Shown: positions 9,954 to 23,564, numbered from the stretch's first letter. The stretch: DNA of 64,000 nt from Metamycoplasma neophronis (GCF_006491995.1 NZ_VHHP01000001.1:83069-147068), one strand, 5' to 3'. The notes: generated from the letters alone by a model not told the origin. Program-made: numbers and translations.

Positions 9954-11764
9954 TATTTATAGTCCTTTCTTAGGTATAAATTAAATGATATTGAGCTTAG
10001 GATAATAATTAATCCAACTCAGATTAAGAAATAGAATCATTTATTAACCACGGTACCATTTCTTTTAATGCTGTATACGGAATCAATATCTTGGAATAAA
10101 TAGTTGGTATTTGAAGGTGTTAAATCATATCTAATTACGACCTTATCATTAACAACTTTTGATTTGGCTTCATATGATTCAAATCCACCAATTAAGTATT
10201 TATAATTGTCGACTTGGATTTTAATTTGAGAAGCTTGGTATGTATTTTTGTCTGATGGCGATTTCAATAATGATTTAATTAAATTTCCTTGGTTACCAGC
10301 AAAGTATAGATAGTTTAATAAGGCTGAAACTAAGTAAATTTTTCTTTCTGTTTCCGAAGCTAATTTATTGTTTTTTACTGCGTATTTATCAAATACTGCA
10401 ATATTTTTATCATCAATTGAATACAATTTAGAATTTTTATCATTTACTTCTTTAGAAATTGTATCAAGTAATTTTGTTTTTGCTTCTAGCATTTCATTCA
10501 AGCTTGGATTTTGAGTGAATTTAATGTCAATGTTTTTAAAGAAATTAGCAGCAAATTCATTGAACTCTGTATTACTTAAAACATCCTTTAAATTGTTTCA
10601 CTTAATTTCACCGACTAAGTTTCTTGGGGATGCATACACATAATTGTCTTCTTGGAAACTACTATCAAATTCTGAAGCATTTTCACGAGCATAAATTACC
10701 GATGTATTAACTAAATTAGGTATGTGTGAGTAATCCTTTAAAACTCCCGGAACAAAGTATTTATTAACAATTTTCCCTTCGTAGTTAACTGGCAAGTTTA
10801 AAAGATTTGGCTTTGTATCTAATTTGTAGTTATAAATTACACTTTCTAATTTTTTATAATTAATGTAATTTTCAAGATTGTTTTTATCATTGTTATTTAA
10901 TGTAAATGGAGTCTCATTATCTATGTTGAAAATATCTAGCATTTGATATGGGATAGCCAATCAAGAATAGGCTTGTCAATTGGTTGCGGCTTTTTTAGTT
11001 ATTTCCATTACTTTATTTAAATATTCGATTTGTTCTTTGCTAAATGATTTATTTTCATTACCATTTGGCATAATAAAGAATTCATCTTTATTGTTGTTTA
11101 GATAAAATTTTTCAGCATCTAATACAGTATTAGATTTGTGATATTCATATTTAGTGTTTAAATAATAACCAGCGTTATTAATTTTTGAAGTTGCATTAGC
11201 AGCCATGAATGCCCCGCCGATTGCCAAAGGTGTAAAGATCAAAAGGGGAATTGCTAATGCGAATTTTTGGCTTAACTTATATGAAATTAAAATAGTAATA
11301 ATTCCAAATAATAAGTAGTTAAATAACTGTACAAAAAATGACAATATAATCAATGTCACTAATTTTTGACCCGATGCTAATGATGAATAAACTAAGGCAC
11401 CGCTAATTAAAGTGCATAGTGATCAAATTAAACCAAGTTCAAAAAAACATAAAAATTTTCCGCCAATAATCGACTTACGTGATATTGGCTTGGCAAAAGT
11501 TAATAACTCAATGCCTTCTTGTTCTAAATCTTTAAAAATGTTTAAACCTTTTAAAGATGAATATAAAACTCCTAATAAAAGAGTTACCAGTGTGTATGCA
11601 TAAATTACAATCGTTTTGTAATATGCATTTAATTTAACGCTAAAGAGCGTAATTGCTAAGATTAAACTAATTACAAATTCTAAAATTGGCAAGATTAATG
11701 TGCTTTTTTTCTTAGCCGCTATTTTGAAAATAAAATTAGAATAATTTGCTAATGATTTTTTCAT
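9953..11764 (-). CDS. ABC-2 type permease with large extracytoplasmic domain
   Basis: A 603-residue membrane protein. Hydrophobic segments cluster in the first 200 residues (about residues 20-42, 50-70, 115-140, 145-185). A soluble domain of roughly 380 residues follows, without Cys, and then a last membrane helix near the C-terminus ending LRKDYK. This permease-loop-helix layout fits ABC-2 exporters. Five or more TGA Trp codons lie in the gene. GGAGGT precedes the ATG at 11764, and it heads the operon permease-ATPase-three lipoproteins. The large domain may contact the lipoproteins on the outer face; that is inference. Confidence 0.83.
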
Positions 11765-11886
11765 TTTACCTCCATTTTTTTATAACTTCTACTTCTATAA
11801 TAATAGCACTTTTATATATATTCACATCTAAAAAAATAAACTTTTATATATAAAAAAAATGCAATTGCTCAAAAAAGGTAATAAAA

Positions 11887-11911
11887 AAACGCCTTTATTA
11901 TTACGGCGTTT
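11887..11911 (-). terminator. Terminator of dnaK
   Basis: A 7 bp stem (11887-11893 with 11905-11911) is followed on the minus strand by TTTTATT, 37 bases after the dnaK stop. Confidence 0.8.
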
Positions 11912-11947
11912 CGTTTTTATATATATTTGATAGTATTAAAGGGACAA

Positions 11948-13753
<1,806 letters not shown>

Positions 13754-13811
13754 TTAATAAATTATTATTTATATAAATAAGGTAAATATAAAGACTTTTT
13801 TACATTTACAT

Positions 13812-13817
13812 ATTATA
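13812..13817 (-). promoter_or_regulatory. dnaK -10 box
   Basis: TATAAT on the minus strand 15 bases downstream of the CIRCE element and about 75 bases before the dnaK start, so a repressor on CIRCE would cover the -35 region. Confidence 0.65.
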
Positions 13818-13831
13818 TTGTAGCATATTTT

Positions 13832-13858
13832 TTAGCACTTTATTAAAAAGAGTGCTAA
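13832..13858 (-). promoter_or_regulatory. CIRCE element (HrcA operator) of dnaK
   Basis: The inverted repeat TTAGCACTT-N9-GAGTGCTAA matches the CIRCE consensus TTAGCACTC-N9-GAGTGCTAA at 17 of 18 arm positions. CIRCE is the binding site of the heat-shock repressor HrcA. dnaK is therefore very likely HrcA-controlled; hrcA itself is not in this window. Confidence 0.95.
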
Positions 13859-13904
13859 TTTTTTATTTTTTAATTTTTGCGGTGTTTTATTTATAAATAA
13901 AAAA

Positions 13905-13930
13905 AATACAGAAGTAATACTTACTGCATT
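13905..13930 (-). terminator. Terminator after the 750-residue lipoprotein
   Basis: A stem of 7 plus 4 bp with a one-base bulge is followed by a run of eight T on the minus strand. It separates the lipoprotein gene from dnaK. Confidence 0.75.
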
Positions 13931-13956
13931 TTTTTTGCTTATTTTAAGGGCTTTTT

Positions 13957-16209
13957 TTAGTTTTCGGAATTAATCGTAGATTTCATATATTCTAATATAA
14001 TGTTTAGACTATCACGGCTAAGTGCTAAAAATACTCCTGTTTTAGTAACAATTTGGCCATTATCTGAATTTATATTCATATAAGGTTTAGTAGTAGTTAA
14101 ATATCATGGATTAGTTATGACACCATTTTCTTTAATTTCAACCGGAAGCTCATAATATATAAATTGTTGGTTTTGCATATTATTTTGTGCAACTGGTAAA
14201 GCATATTTTTTAACGTTTGCTATATATATTAATATATTATTATTGAAAAATTCTTGGTTATAAATACTTGATAGTTTTATTTCGTTAGGATTTTTATGAT
14301 CTTCATCATCAAAATCACTATCAACCAATTCGTACTTATCGTATAAGATCATATTTGAAGACATTTGAGTTGCCACTAAATCTTTGTCGAAAATTATGTT
14401 CGTTTTATTTAGTTTTGTGGCTTCTAACTCTTCGGTATTTAATGATGTGGCAATCGGAATATTAGTTATATTATTAAAAATTAACGATTGTGATTTTTCA
14501 TTTTCTAAATTAAAAGTAACCTTGAATTTATTATCTGCGGTTTTTTCAATTGACGTATTTGAAAAACTAATTAAAACTGTTCCGCTTGATAAAATGGTTG
14601 TTTTTTGTAGTTGGTCAGCCTGATTTTCAAAATTAAATAATCATAATTGGTTATTTTGGCTTTTTTGTTTTAAAATGTCCCAAATAAATTGATTAAAATT
14701 AATTTTAAATAAATTTTCATCCGCCAATAATTCGTTCAATTGTGAAATTTGGCTTTGATTAAACGAATTAATTAATGCATTAGGTTCTTGACCTGTTAAT
14801 CCAAATAGTTTGAATTGTGAATTAAGATAATTAACATTGGTTTGTACAATTGCTTGAAGCGTTAAATTTGATAAATTTGTTTTGATTTCTAATAATTTTT
14901 CATCATTAATTTCAGAAGCTAATGCTAATTGTTTGTTAATTTCAAATAATACTATATTTTTAAAGTTTTCAGCTAAAGAACGTGATTCAGATATAGCTGT
15001 TTTAAAGTTTGTTAATCATACTTCAGCAGAGTTGGGTTTAGTTGCAGTTAGAGCATCTAAAAACTCATTTAACGTAACAAGTTGCGAACGTGGTATTGCA
15101 TAATAAACTTTATTAAGTGAATTGAAAATTTCAAATGGTGAGTTAACGAACTCATTAGGAAGTGAAAATAGTGATTCATTTGTTGCTGCTAAATTTTTTG
15201 TTTGGCTTAATACATCTTCGCTTATTTGTAATGGTAAAGTATACAAATATGCAAATGAATTTTGAGCTATCATTTTAGTTTTTAAATTTGTATTTTCTTG
15301 GATTAATAATACATTATTTTTAAAAAATTCCGCATCGTATTTTGATGATAAAGCAATTTCGTTATTTTCATTTATTTCGATATCATTATTTTTATTATAG
15401 CTATCAATTAATGAATAAAAACGTGTTGACTTTGTAACATGAAAATCATTTATAATTTTCGAATTTAAAGGTTTTTTCATGCTTTGCGCTATTGAAATAT
15501 TAGATTCGAGATAATTTTTATTGATTTCCCCACCGTAGTTAACATTTAACGGTAACGCAAATGTTTTTGAAAATTTAATTTCAAATATTTTCTTGTCATC
15601 GGATGTTTTTTCTGAAATTACCGGTATAAAATAAGTATTTTCAAAATTAGCTAAAACAGGCACATTAATAGTTTTGCCTTCTTCAATATGACTCGCAGTA
15701 TATAAGTTTAAGTTTTCTGAATTAATCAAATTATTTAAAAGTGTTATATGTTTTTGCGCTAGGTCATGATATAAAGTTTTAATTTTGTTAACAAAAACAA
15801 AAGGATCGCTTGACAAAGATTTTATTTTTTCTGAACTTTCTTCAAATAATCTTCTCGCAGATTCAACTCCAGAAAGCCCGTTTTGAATAGCTATAAAGGC
15901 GTTAATGTAACTATTATATTCATTTTCCAAAAGGTCTTGAATATAAGGTTTTCAAATCTGAAAAATTTCGTTTCAAATTTTATCTTTTTTTTGTTGATTA
16001 TTTTCTGCCAATGTTTGTTTTAATTCAAGTATTAAAGACTTCATTTTGCTTTTGTTTTCTTCACTTAAGTTAGATGAATTTGTAACTTCGATGTAAAAAT
16101 TCGTTTTTTCATCTTCAGAGATTTGTTTATTAGTACAAGAAGCCGCAATAATTGGAAGTGTCGCAACACTAGCTAATAAAAAACCGCATAATAATTTATT
16201 TTTTTTCAT
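13957..16209 (-). CDS. Large lipoprotein with an internal domain duplication
   Basis: A 750-residue lipoprotein with lipobox AASC near residue 25 and a helical N-terminal region. Two copies of one domain can be recognised. ALSSKYDAEFFKNNVLLI near residue 288 corresponds to KLSSIYNQEFFNNNILIYI near residue 645. Likewise YYAIPRSQLVTLNEFLDAL near residue 375 corresponds to FLALSRDSLNIILEYMKS near the C-terminus. Several TGA codons are Trp. Function is not recognised; it is expected on the outer membrane face. It is transcribed alone between two terminators. Confidence 0.82.
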
Positions 16210-16235
16210 AATTATAATTGTACTAAATAAATAAA

Positions 16236-16274
16236 AAATGCAGCATCCTTACGCTAGATTTAGACACTGCATTT
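16236..16274 (-). terminator. Terminator of the repeat lipoprotein gene
   Basis: An 8 bp stem (16236-16243 with 16267-16274) and a 23-base loop are followed on the minus strand by TTTATTTATT, shortly after the stop of the giant lipoprotein. Confidence 0.65.
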
Positions 16275-16311
16275 ATATATTTTGTATTAACGTTAATAAA
16301 ATTATTTCACG

Positions 16312-19300
16312 CTATTTTGATTTATCAATCACTTCAAAAACCTCATTAACTAATTTGGTTGATATAAAGCTTTGTATAATTGGCGAAATATAATCATACA
16401 TTGCTGTAAAAATTTTGACAATTTCAGTAGCTGTAGGCAATATCAAATCAACTTCCTCTTGAGTTAATTTGTTTTCTTTAATTCTTGCTTTTAATTGTGA
16501 TGTTAAGTCTAAGCCTGGAGAATCTGGATACTTAGGCTCAATAAATTTAGATGTATCAAATAACGAACTTGATCACTTGCCTGACAATTCAGTTTTACCA
16601 CCTCTTGTACCCGAATATTCCGGTTGCTTTCCATTGTTACCAAAACCGTGAATTAGACCCATTCAATTCAATTCTTGGTAATATTTAAACAAATGATTAA
16701 TTGCCGAGTTAATTGAATCTAATACTGCTTGTTTTTTAATTTCATTATTAGAAATAGAATCAAACCTTGAATTTTCTAACGCTTTGTTAAGCGCTATCTC
16801 GGCAATTTGATTAAATTTATCTTTGTGCTCATAAAATGGGCGCAACAATTTATTTGCCCAAGGCTGTACATATTTTCCTTCAATATAATTTCTAAAGACA
16901 TTAAACCACGAACCTGCCTTTGGCAAACGAGCGGAACTTTGTACTAAATCCGCAAATTCGCTAAATGTATCAGTATAAGACTTATAAATAATCGAAGAAA
17001 TTTCTTTAAGTGATTCTTGGTCCTTAATTAAAATACTAAATTCCCTTAGAACATGATTACTAGTATCAGATATTAATTTTTCTAAAGATTTTTCAAAAGC
17101 CACAAATGATTCGACGGTAGCAGTTTTGGTTTTTTCCGAAATTTTTGAATCTTTATTTAGCTTTTCATTTAACTTATTCTTTTCTAATTCAAGATCTTCC
17201 GCCGAAACATTTGAAATTGCAATAGATTCAGAAACAATATTTTGAATTTCTTCATCATTTAATGGCTGTGGTAAATTATTGAAAACAATTGTTTTTGTAT
17301 CGGATTTTATTCCTTTAAATTTATTTTGGTTTGATTCAAAATTAATTTTTAACTCAAATATATTATTATTTGAATCATATTTTTTAGATATTATCTTTAT
17401 TTTTTCTGTAGCAGTAGTGTATTTTGAAATAAATTCTGATAAGTCGAACATTTGTTTGTCCGTTTTTGTATATGGAGCAAAGCCTAACTCGGATACTTCG
17501 TTGCCTATAGTGTTCAAAAGACCATCAAGTCTATTTTTTTCTGCATTTTTTTGTGACTCAATTTGTTGTCTTCTTGAATTATTCATTAAATTATTAATTG
17601 TAATTTCTTCACTATCATATGAATAATGAGTCGTAGCAAAGAAAAAGAAGCCTGTACTATAAGTTATATTAAGTTTAATTTTTGCGACCCCGTTTATTGA
17701 ATCATAGCTACTTAATTTGCTAGTAATTGTTCCTTTAATATATTCAAATAAATCAAATTCTTCATTAACTATATCAAAAAATTCTTTAATATCATCTATT
17801 GATTTTAAATCCTTAGGCTCGATATATTGTATATCATTTTCTTTTTCTTTTTTAGGTATTAATTTAAGCGTTTTAAAATACTCATTAGCTAAAAAGCCGG
17901 CCCTAATTGGAAGAATATTTGTGCTTATCTTTTTAACAATTGAAGAAAAGTTTGGGTTTACTGTAGACTCTAAATGATAACTTAAAATCATCGTTTCTTT
18001 AGTATTGTTAATTTCAAACGAAACTGAATCAATTATAATTCTTGCTTTATTTAATTCTGGGCTAATTTTTCTATCAAAATTCAATATTTTTAGTATTTCA
18101 TTTTTATCTGCTGCGGTCTTAACGGTAATATCTGCAATCGAGCGTAAACCATCAGGAAAAGAAAACATATCATTATTTAATTCGACAATAGCAATCAATT
18201 CATTTAATCTTTTTTGCTCATCTGAAAGCAATTGAAAATTAAAAGGGGCTCTAACAACTATATCGTCATAATCTCTAGATCTAAGTATTACATCTAAAAC
18301 TAAAGCTCCGGTTTCCCTATTTGGATTAAAATCATATGACGCGATAAATTTATCGCTTTGATATTTTGAATTTATAATTAAATCTTGCGATTTTATTTCT
18401 GAAGCCGCCTTAGTTGAAGCGTATTCGCTTGATTTCAAGGCAACAAAATCATTATTTAACAATAAGGTCTTTAATTCAGATTCGACATTCGCTTTTTTTC
18501 TTTGCAATTCTGTCTGAAAATTATCCATAGTTATATTGATATGGTTTTGTGAAACTACTAATTTAGACAGTAATGGCTCATGATATTGTATTTCAAAACT
18601 AAGATTTAACGTCCCGTCAGCGTCATTTGCTGCTAAACTCATAGATTCGAGTTTGACAGAATATTTGTCATCTTCAAAATTAATTTTAATTTCTGATTTT
18701 TGGACTTCAGAAGGTAATACTTCATTTTGTTGTTTTGAATTTTGATTAGCGAAATTTGTAGTAAATCTAACCGAAGCTAATGATTCATTTAATTCATTTG
18801 TTAATTTTGATATATATCCAACAACGCTTAAGAAACCAGTTATTTTTTTAGTTATTGTTGTTTTAATATCGGCAAATTCTTTTGAAACAATTATAGCTTC
18901 AACCACTGCCGAAGCTTCTTCAACGTTTGGACTGATTTGCTTTATTATGATATCAAAGCCAGGATATTGTTCATTTATTGGTTTTATATTGTTTTTTTCT
19001 AATTCTAAAGGAAATATTTTTGATTTATTTTCAACAACAAAGTCAATATTTTGTTCATTTATCCTGCTAAGTTGATTTTTAATTTCAGTTTTTTTACGAT
19101 TTATAGTTGAATCAAATCCAGTAATGGCAATTGTTCTTGTCTCTGAATCAATTAGCTTATCTAATTCATTACTTTGCATAGATAATTTTATACTTACATT
19201 TAATATTCCTTCGCTGTCTTTCGGTTCTAAAGAAATTATTTTTTGATACTTTGAGTCAATTTCTGAAATCGTAATATCTTCATTATATTTGACTTCAGTT

Positions 19301-22178
19301 GGCAATACTTCCGATTTTAATTTTGAGCCAGTATATGAAATCGTTATATTCGAAAGTACTTTTTCAATCTCACTTAAAATTTTTTTTGTAATAATTTCTT
19401 TATTTTTCTCTTCTGTGGTTTTAAAACCTAAAACTTTTATTTCTTTTGTTCTTGATCTCAATCCTTGTCCAGCAAAATCTGTTTTTGTAGATTCAAGTTT
19501 AAAATGTAATACAATTGATCCTTTGTCGTTATTATAATCAAAATTGAGATCAACCATTTTATAGTTTTCATAATTTAAAATTAGATTATTTTCTGTAACT
19601 TCTGAAGGTAATAAACTTTTCTTATCTATTTCATTATTTAAATTAACATCAGTAATAACTACAGAATTTAAAAATTCTATTTCGTTTTTAATATTTCTGT
19701 GTTCTTGAGTTTCGAAGCCAGAATAAATTATTTCTTTTTCATCAGTCGAAGTAATATTCTCATTAATTTCTTCGTTTTTTCTAAAAATTGAAATTTTTAA
19801 AACAACCGAACCGTTTAGATTGTTCGCAATTATGCTATTTATATTTGCAAAAATAGCTTCGTGGTTTGTTTTAGCCGAAAAATCATTGATTAAAGTTTCA
19901 TTAGGCAAAATTTTTTCTTTGTCGCCCGCATTAATAAACGAAACAGAAAAATCAATATTTTTTAATAATTCATTAAGATTTTGTCTTTCTTCACTTCTGA
20001 TTTCTTCTTTATAAATATCAGTAGTTTTAAAACCTTTAATAATTAATTCTGTTGCTTTTGATTTAATTTGTGGGTATTTTACATTGTTTGTAATCAACTC
20101 AAATGTTATTTTTAGCTGTCCAATGTCATCGTTTACATCAGAAAGTGACAATATGGAAATATTATACTCAGGATAGTTAGTTATAAAATCTTCCTTTATA
20201 ACATCTTTAGGCAAAATATTCGACTTGATTTTTGAATTAATTAAATCTAAATTATTAATGTTCAATAAGGCAATATTTAATGTTCTTTCAATTTCAGATA
20301 TTTCCCTTTGTTGAATTGTTTGAAAACCACTAAGGATTACTTCCGCAGTATCATCTGATTCAAATGTTTTATTCAAGTCGGAATTGTCTAAAGTTAGTTT
20401 GTAAGTAATTTTTAATAAACCTTTATCATCATCAGTTGAGTATGAAATGATTTTAGTACCAAAGGGCGCAGCTGCATTCAAAGCAACTTGATTATTAAAA
20501 TCTGTAATTTGTGAAGCCAATAATTCGTTTTGATTTGTTTGCCCTATGTACAGTGCTTCGACAATATTTTCATGAACTTTTGCATTAATATTCGATTTTA
20601 AAGAACTTTCTAAATCTTCTAAAAATTGTTGACGTGTGGTTTTAAAGCCTTTTATTTTTAATTCAACAGTATTTGAAGTAACTTTATCGTTTTTAAATTC
20701 ATCTTTATTACTTTGTAGTTGAATTTTTAAAATTATTTTGCCTTCGTCATCATCGGGAATTAATTCAAAAATATTAATTCTATAATCTTTTGTCTCAAGA
20801 ACGAAATCGCCGGGCTCTAATCTGCTTGGCAAAATATTTTTATCACGTGATTCTTTCAGTTGAACTATGTCAAAAGTATTAATCAAATTATTCAATTTTG
20901 CAATTTCGGTTTCAATTTTTCTTTGTTTTATAGTCTGAAAACCAGAAATTAAAACTATCTTGTTAACTGTAGAACTAATATTATTTTTCAATTTTTCATT
21001 ATATTCTTCAATGGTAAAAACAAGTTCTATTGAACCCGTTAAATCTTTATTCTTAATTTGATAGTTTAATGTTGTTTTTGTGTCAAGATTAGAACTTATA
21101 TTTATTTCATTTTTTAACACTTCTGAAGGCAATATATTATCTTTTTGTTTATTACCTACATAGAAAGCTTCAATATTACTTGCAGAAATAATAGTATTTA
21201 AAGATTTTATTTGTTCTTGTTTGATATTTTCTAAATTTTGCGCTACTGTTAAAAATCCACTAATTGTAATTAGTTTTGATTTAGTCTTAACTGTTTGCAA
21301 CCCGTCTTTATTACTTTGTATATAAATTTTTAAATCAAGCGTACCATTTTCGTCATTAATATTCAAAATATCTTCAATGTAAATAATTTGTTCATCTTCA
21401 ACGGTATTAAAATCATCCAATTTAATTGAGCTTGGTAAAAAATTATGTTTTTTAATTTTTAAAGACAAATTGGTTAAATTAGAAAGATAGAGATTAAGTC
21501 GCTTTTCTTCCTCTTTCTTTCCTCGTTTGGTAAGACTATCAAAATCAACAAATTTAATAGTTTTAATTTTTGAGTTTAATTTAACATCTTTTTGAATTAG
21601 AAAATAATCTACTACTAATTCACCCTTTTCATCGTTAGCGTGAAAGTTTTTTGAAATGTTATATTTTTCTTGATCAAAATTTTCAAATAAATAATTCGAT
21701 TCAATTTTAATAAATTCAGAAGGCAAAATTGATGCAGTGTCAATTCCTGTCATTTTAAAATTAACTAATTCAACACTTTCATCTAAAAAATTTTGTATTT
21801 TTTTAAAACCAGTAATTTTTTTAGCAAATATTTTCGATTGATATCATTTTTTGTTTTTTGATTTTTTGTTTCCAATAAATAACTAACAGTTAAATTTCCT
21901 TCAATATCGTTCGATTCCAAGTTTTTAAATCTAAAATAAACTCCTTTTTCAGGGGAAGTATTTAAAAAGTCTTTATATTTTATTTTTGATGGTAAAACAG
22001 CCGCTTTGTTAATGTTTGATTTAACTTTTAATTCAATGTTATTCATCATCGAATTTAATTTTAATTCAGTATTTTTCTCCAATTGTTGATCCATTATTTC
22101 ACAAGAAGCACCTATTGAAGCAATAGATATTACACCCAAAACTGCTGAGATTGGTAATATTTTTTTATTATTTTTCAT
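16312..22178 (-). CDS. Giant repeat lipoprotein (Lipoprotein_17-like modules), interrupted by one frameshift
   Basis: The gene encodes about 1,955 residues if one frameshift is bridged. Residues 1-26 are a signal peptide with lipobox IGASC. The rest is some 16 diverged modules of about 75-115 residues. Most carry a core like ILPSEV near the start and end in ISGFKT or similar. This resembles the Mollicutes Lipoprotein_17 repeat domain (recognised from memory). From about residue 108 the reading frame must move by one base at the T6 run 21847-21852; unshifted, translation stops at 21783. The frame after the shift is open for over 5 kb, so coding constraint has been kept. The C-terminal 100 residues are not repeat-like. 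A surface or adhesion role is inferred. Confidence 0.8.
16900..22100 (-). repeat. About 16 tandem protein-level repeats in the giant lipoprotein
   Basis: Modules share ILPSEV-like starts (for example ILPSEV, ILPSRL, ILPKDV, LLPSEV, VLPTEV, VLPSEV) and GF-T ends (SGFLT, SGFQT, KGFKT, SGFET, LGFKT, TGFDS). They are too diverged at DNA level to look like recent duplications. Boundaries are approximate. Confidence 0.75.
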
Positions 22179-22359
22179 TTTATTCCTTACTTAAAATTTT
22201 AATAAAAAAATACCTTAAAGTATGAATAATAATAAAATAATGACACTTAAATTACACTATATAGCGTTTTATTTGACTAAAAAACAATGCTAAAAAATTC
22301 TTCGCTTAATTTTTGGTGACAAAATATCAAATTAATTCAAGCTTAAAACAATAAAAAAA

Positions 22360-22389
22360 TATAAACAACATATGTAAAGGTTGTTTATA
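22360..22389 (-). terminator. Terminator after the 319-residue membrane-anchored protein
   Basis: A 10 bp perfect A/T-rich stem (22360-22369 with 22380-22389) is followed on the minus strand by a run of seven T. Confidence 0.7.
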
Positions 22390-22444
22390 TTTTAATTTAA
22401 TGATAGAGTATATCTAATTTTGAAAGCTCTATTTTTACTTTAAA

Positions 22445-23404
22445 TTAATTTGAGTTTAAAGTATTTAAAGTTGCAACAAGGCTTAATAAAGTGTTTTTAA
22501 ATAAGTCAAATGTTGCTTTCATTTGTGTTTTAATTGATGTAGCAAATGGTTCTAATGCTTTTAAAACATCTTCTTTTTTAATATTTGTTTCGGTTTCAGC
22601 CAATTCTACACCTTCAGCAGCAGCAACAGCTCCGCTAAATAATGCTGACACCATTTCTTCTAATTTTGTGTATGCTGCATTATATCCTGAAGTTAATTCT
22701 GTGGTAAAGTCAAATGATTTTAATGAACTTACTAGTGTAGCAAAACCACCTTTTTCTCCATATAGATAATTTACAATAGCGTCAACATATTCATCAATAT
22801 TTTTTAATTCTGCAGTTTTTTCATTGTTTTTTAAGGCATTTTCAACAGAAAGTTTTACGAATGGTTTAATTTTGTTTGCATAAGTTGTAATTGTTCCAAC
22901 TAGTCCATTGTCTTCTTTTTCATCGCCTTTTACAAATGAATTTAAAAATTCACCACTTAAATATTCCTTCATAGTAGCTAAACCATCAGATACAGTTGTA
23001 CCTTTCAAGTAATTATTTAATGTGTTTGATAAAATATCAGTCACAACTGAGTTCATTTTTTGCATAACTTCTGAAGTATATTTAACAAAATATGTTGTTG
23101 CGTTTTTGCCTAAAACTGGTTCAAATTGTTTTTCAAGTGAAGTTAAAGTTTCATTAAATTTTGTTGTAACGTTTTTTGAAACCTCTGCAACTGAATTGCT
23201 GAAATTTGTTTTCACTGTTTCATTTTTAATTTGGTCAAAATTTAATGCATATTTTTCGGCAACTTCATCATTAAATTTGTCAATTATATTTGATGCGGTT
23301 GTTCTGGTAGCAAAACCTATACCAGCACCAGCTCCTAATAATACTGGTACAGCCAAAGCTCCAACTGTAATTAGACTAATTTTTAAAGCTTGTTTTTTAT
23401 TCAT
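22445..23404 (-). CDS. Membrane-anchored helical protein of unknown function
   Basis: A 319-residue protein without any Trp codon. It has a short basic start, one strongly hydrophobic segment rich in Gly and Ala (about residues 8-32) and then a long, probably alpha-helical extracytoplasmic domain. There is no lipobox Cys, so it is anchored by the N-terminal helix. Start ATG at 23404 is preceded by AGGAG. It is transcribed alone, with a terminator behind and a leader that can form two hairpins. I do not recognise the family; a surface role is inferred only from the location. Confidence 0.78.
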   Translation of the reverse strand: MNKKQALKISLITVGALAVPVLLGAGAGIGFATRTTASNIIDKFNDEVAEKYALNFDQIKNETVKTNFSNSVAEVSKNVTTKFNETLTSLEKQFEPVLGKNATTYFVKYTSEVMQKMNSVVTDILSNTLNNYLKGTTVSDGLATMKEYLSGEFLNSFVKGDEKEDNGLVGTITTYANKIKPFVKLSVENALKNNEKTAELKNIDEYVDAIVNYLYGEKGGFATLVSSLKSFDFTTELTSGYNAAYTKLEEMVSALFSGAVAAAEGVELAETETNIKKEDVLKALEPFATSIKTQMKATFDLFKNTLLSLVATLNTLNSN

Positions 23405-23434
23405 TTTTCTCCTAATTTATTTTAATTCGACGTA

Positions 23435-23477
23435 ACGTAATAAACGTTAGATTCAGATGAAAATACTTAATCTGAAT
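23435..23477 (-). promoter_or_regulatory. Two consecutive hairpins in a 5' leader
   Basis: In the leader of the 319-residue protein, 23451-23458 pairs perfectly with 23470-23477 (8 bp, 11-base loop). Next to it, 23435-23439 pairs with 23445-23449. A TATAAT cluster on the minus strand lies further upstream at about 23500. The structures may affect mRNA stability or translation; no known riboswitch is recognised. Confidence 0.3.
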
Positions 23478-23564
23478 GATATTTTACTATTATATTATAA
23501 TGACAATAATCACTTTTTTTTACTAACTTGTTAACAAACAAGGTATTTTTTACGATTTTTATTC

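Noticed and set aside
17279-20014. Several open frames on the plus strand opposite the giant lipoprotein
   Set aside because: They are shadows of the long minus-strand frame, with no ribosome binding sites and no family resemblance.
16312-22178. Regular spacing of LPSE-like motifs suggested a CRISPR-like or DNA tandem repeat
   Set aside because: The repeats exist at protein level only; the DNA units are diverged and have no identical repeats with spacers.
23521-23551. Hairpin 23527-23542 followed by T6 on the plus strand
   Set aside because: No plus-strand gene precedes it, and on the minus strand it is followed by A, so it cannot be the terminator of the HAD gene. Not strong enough for a separate claim.
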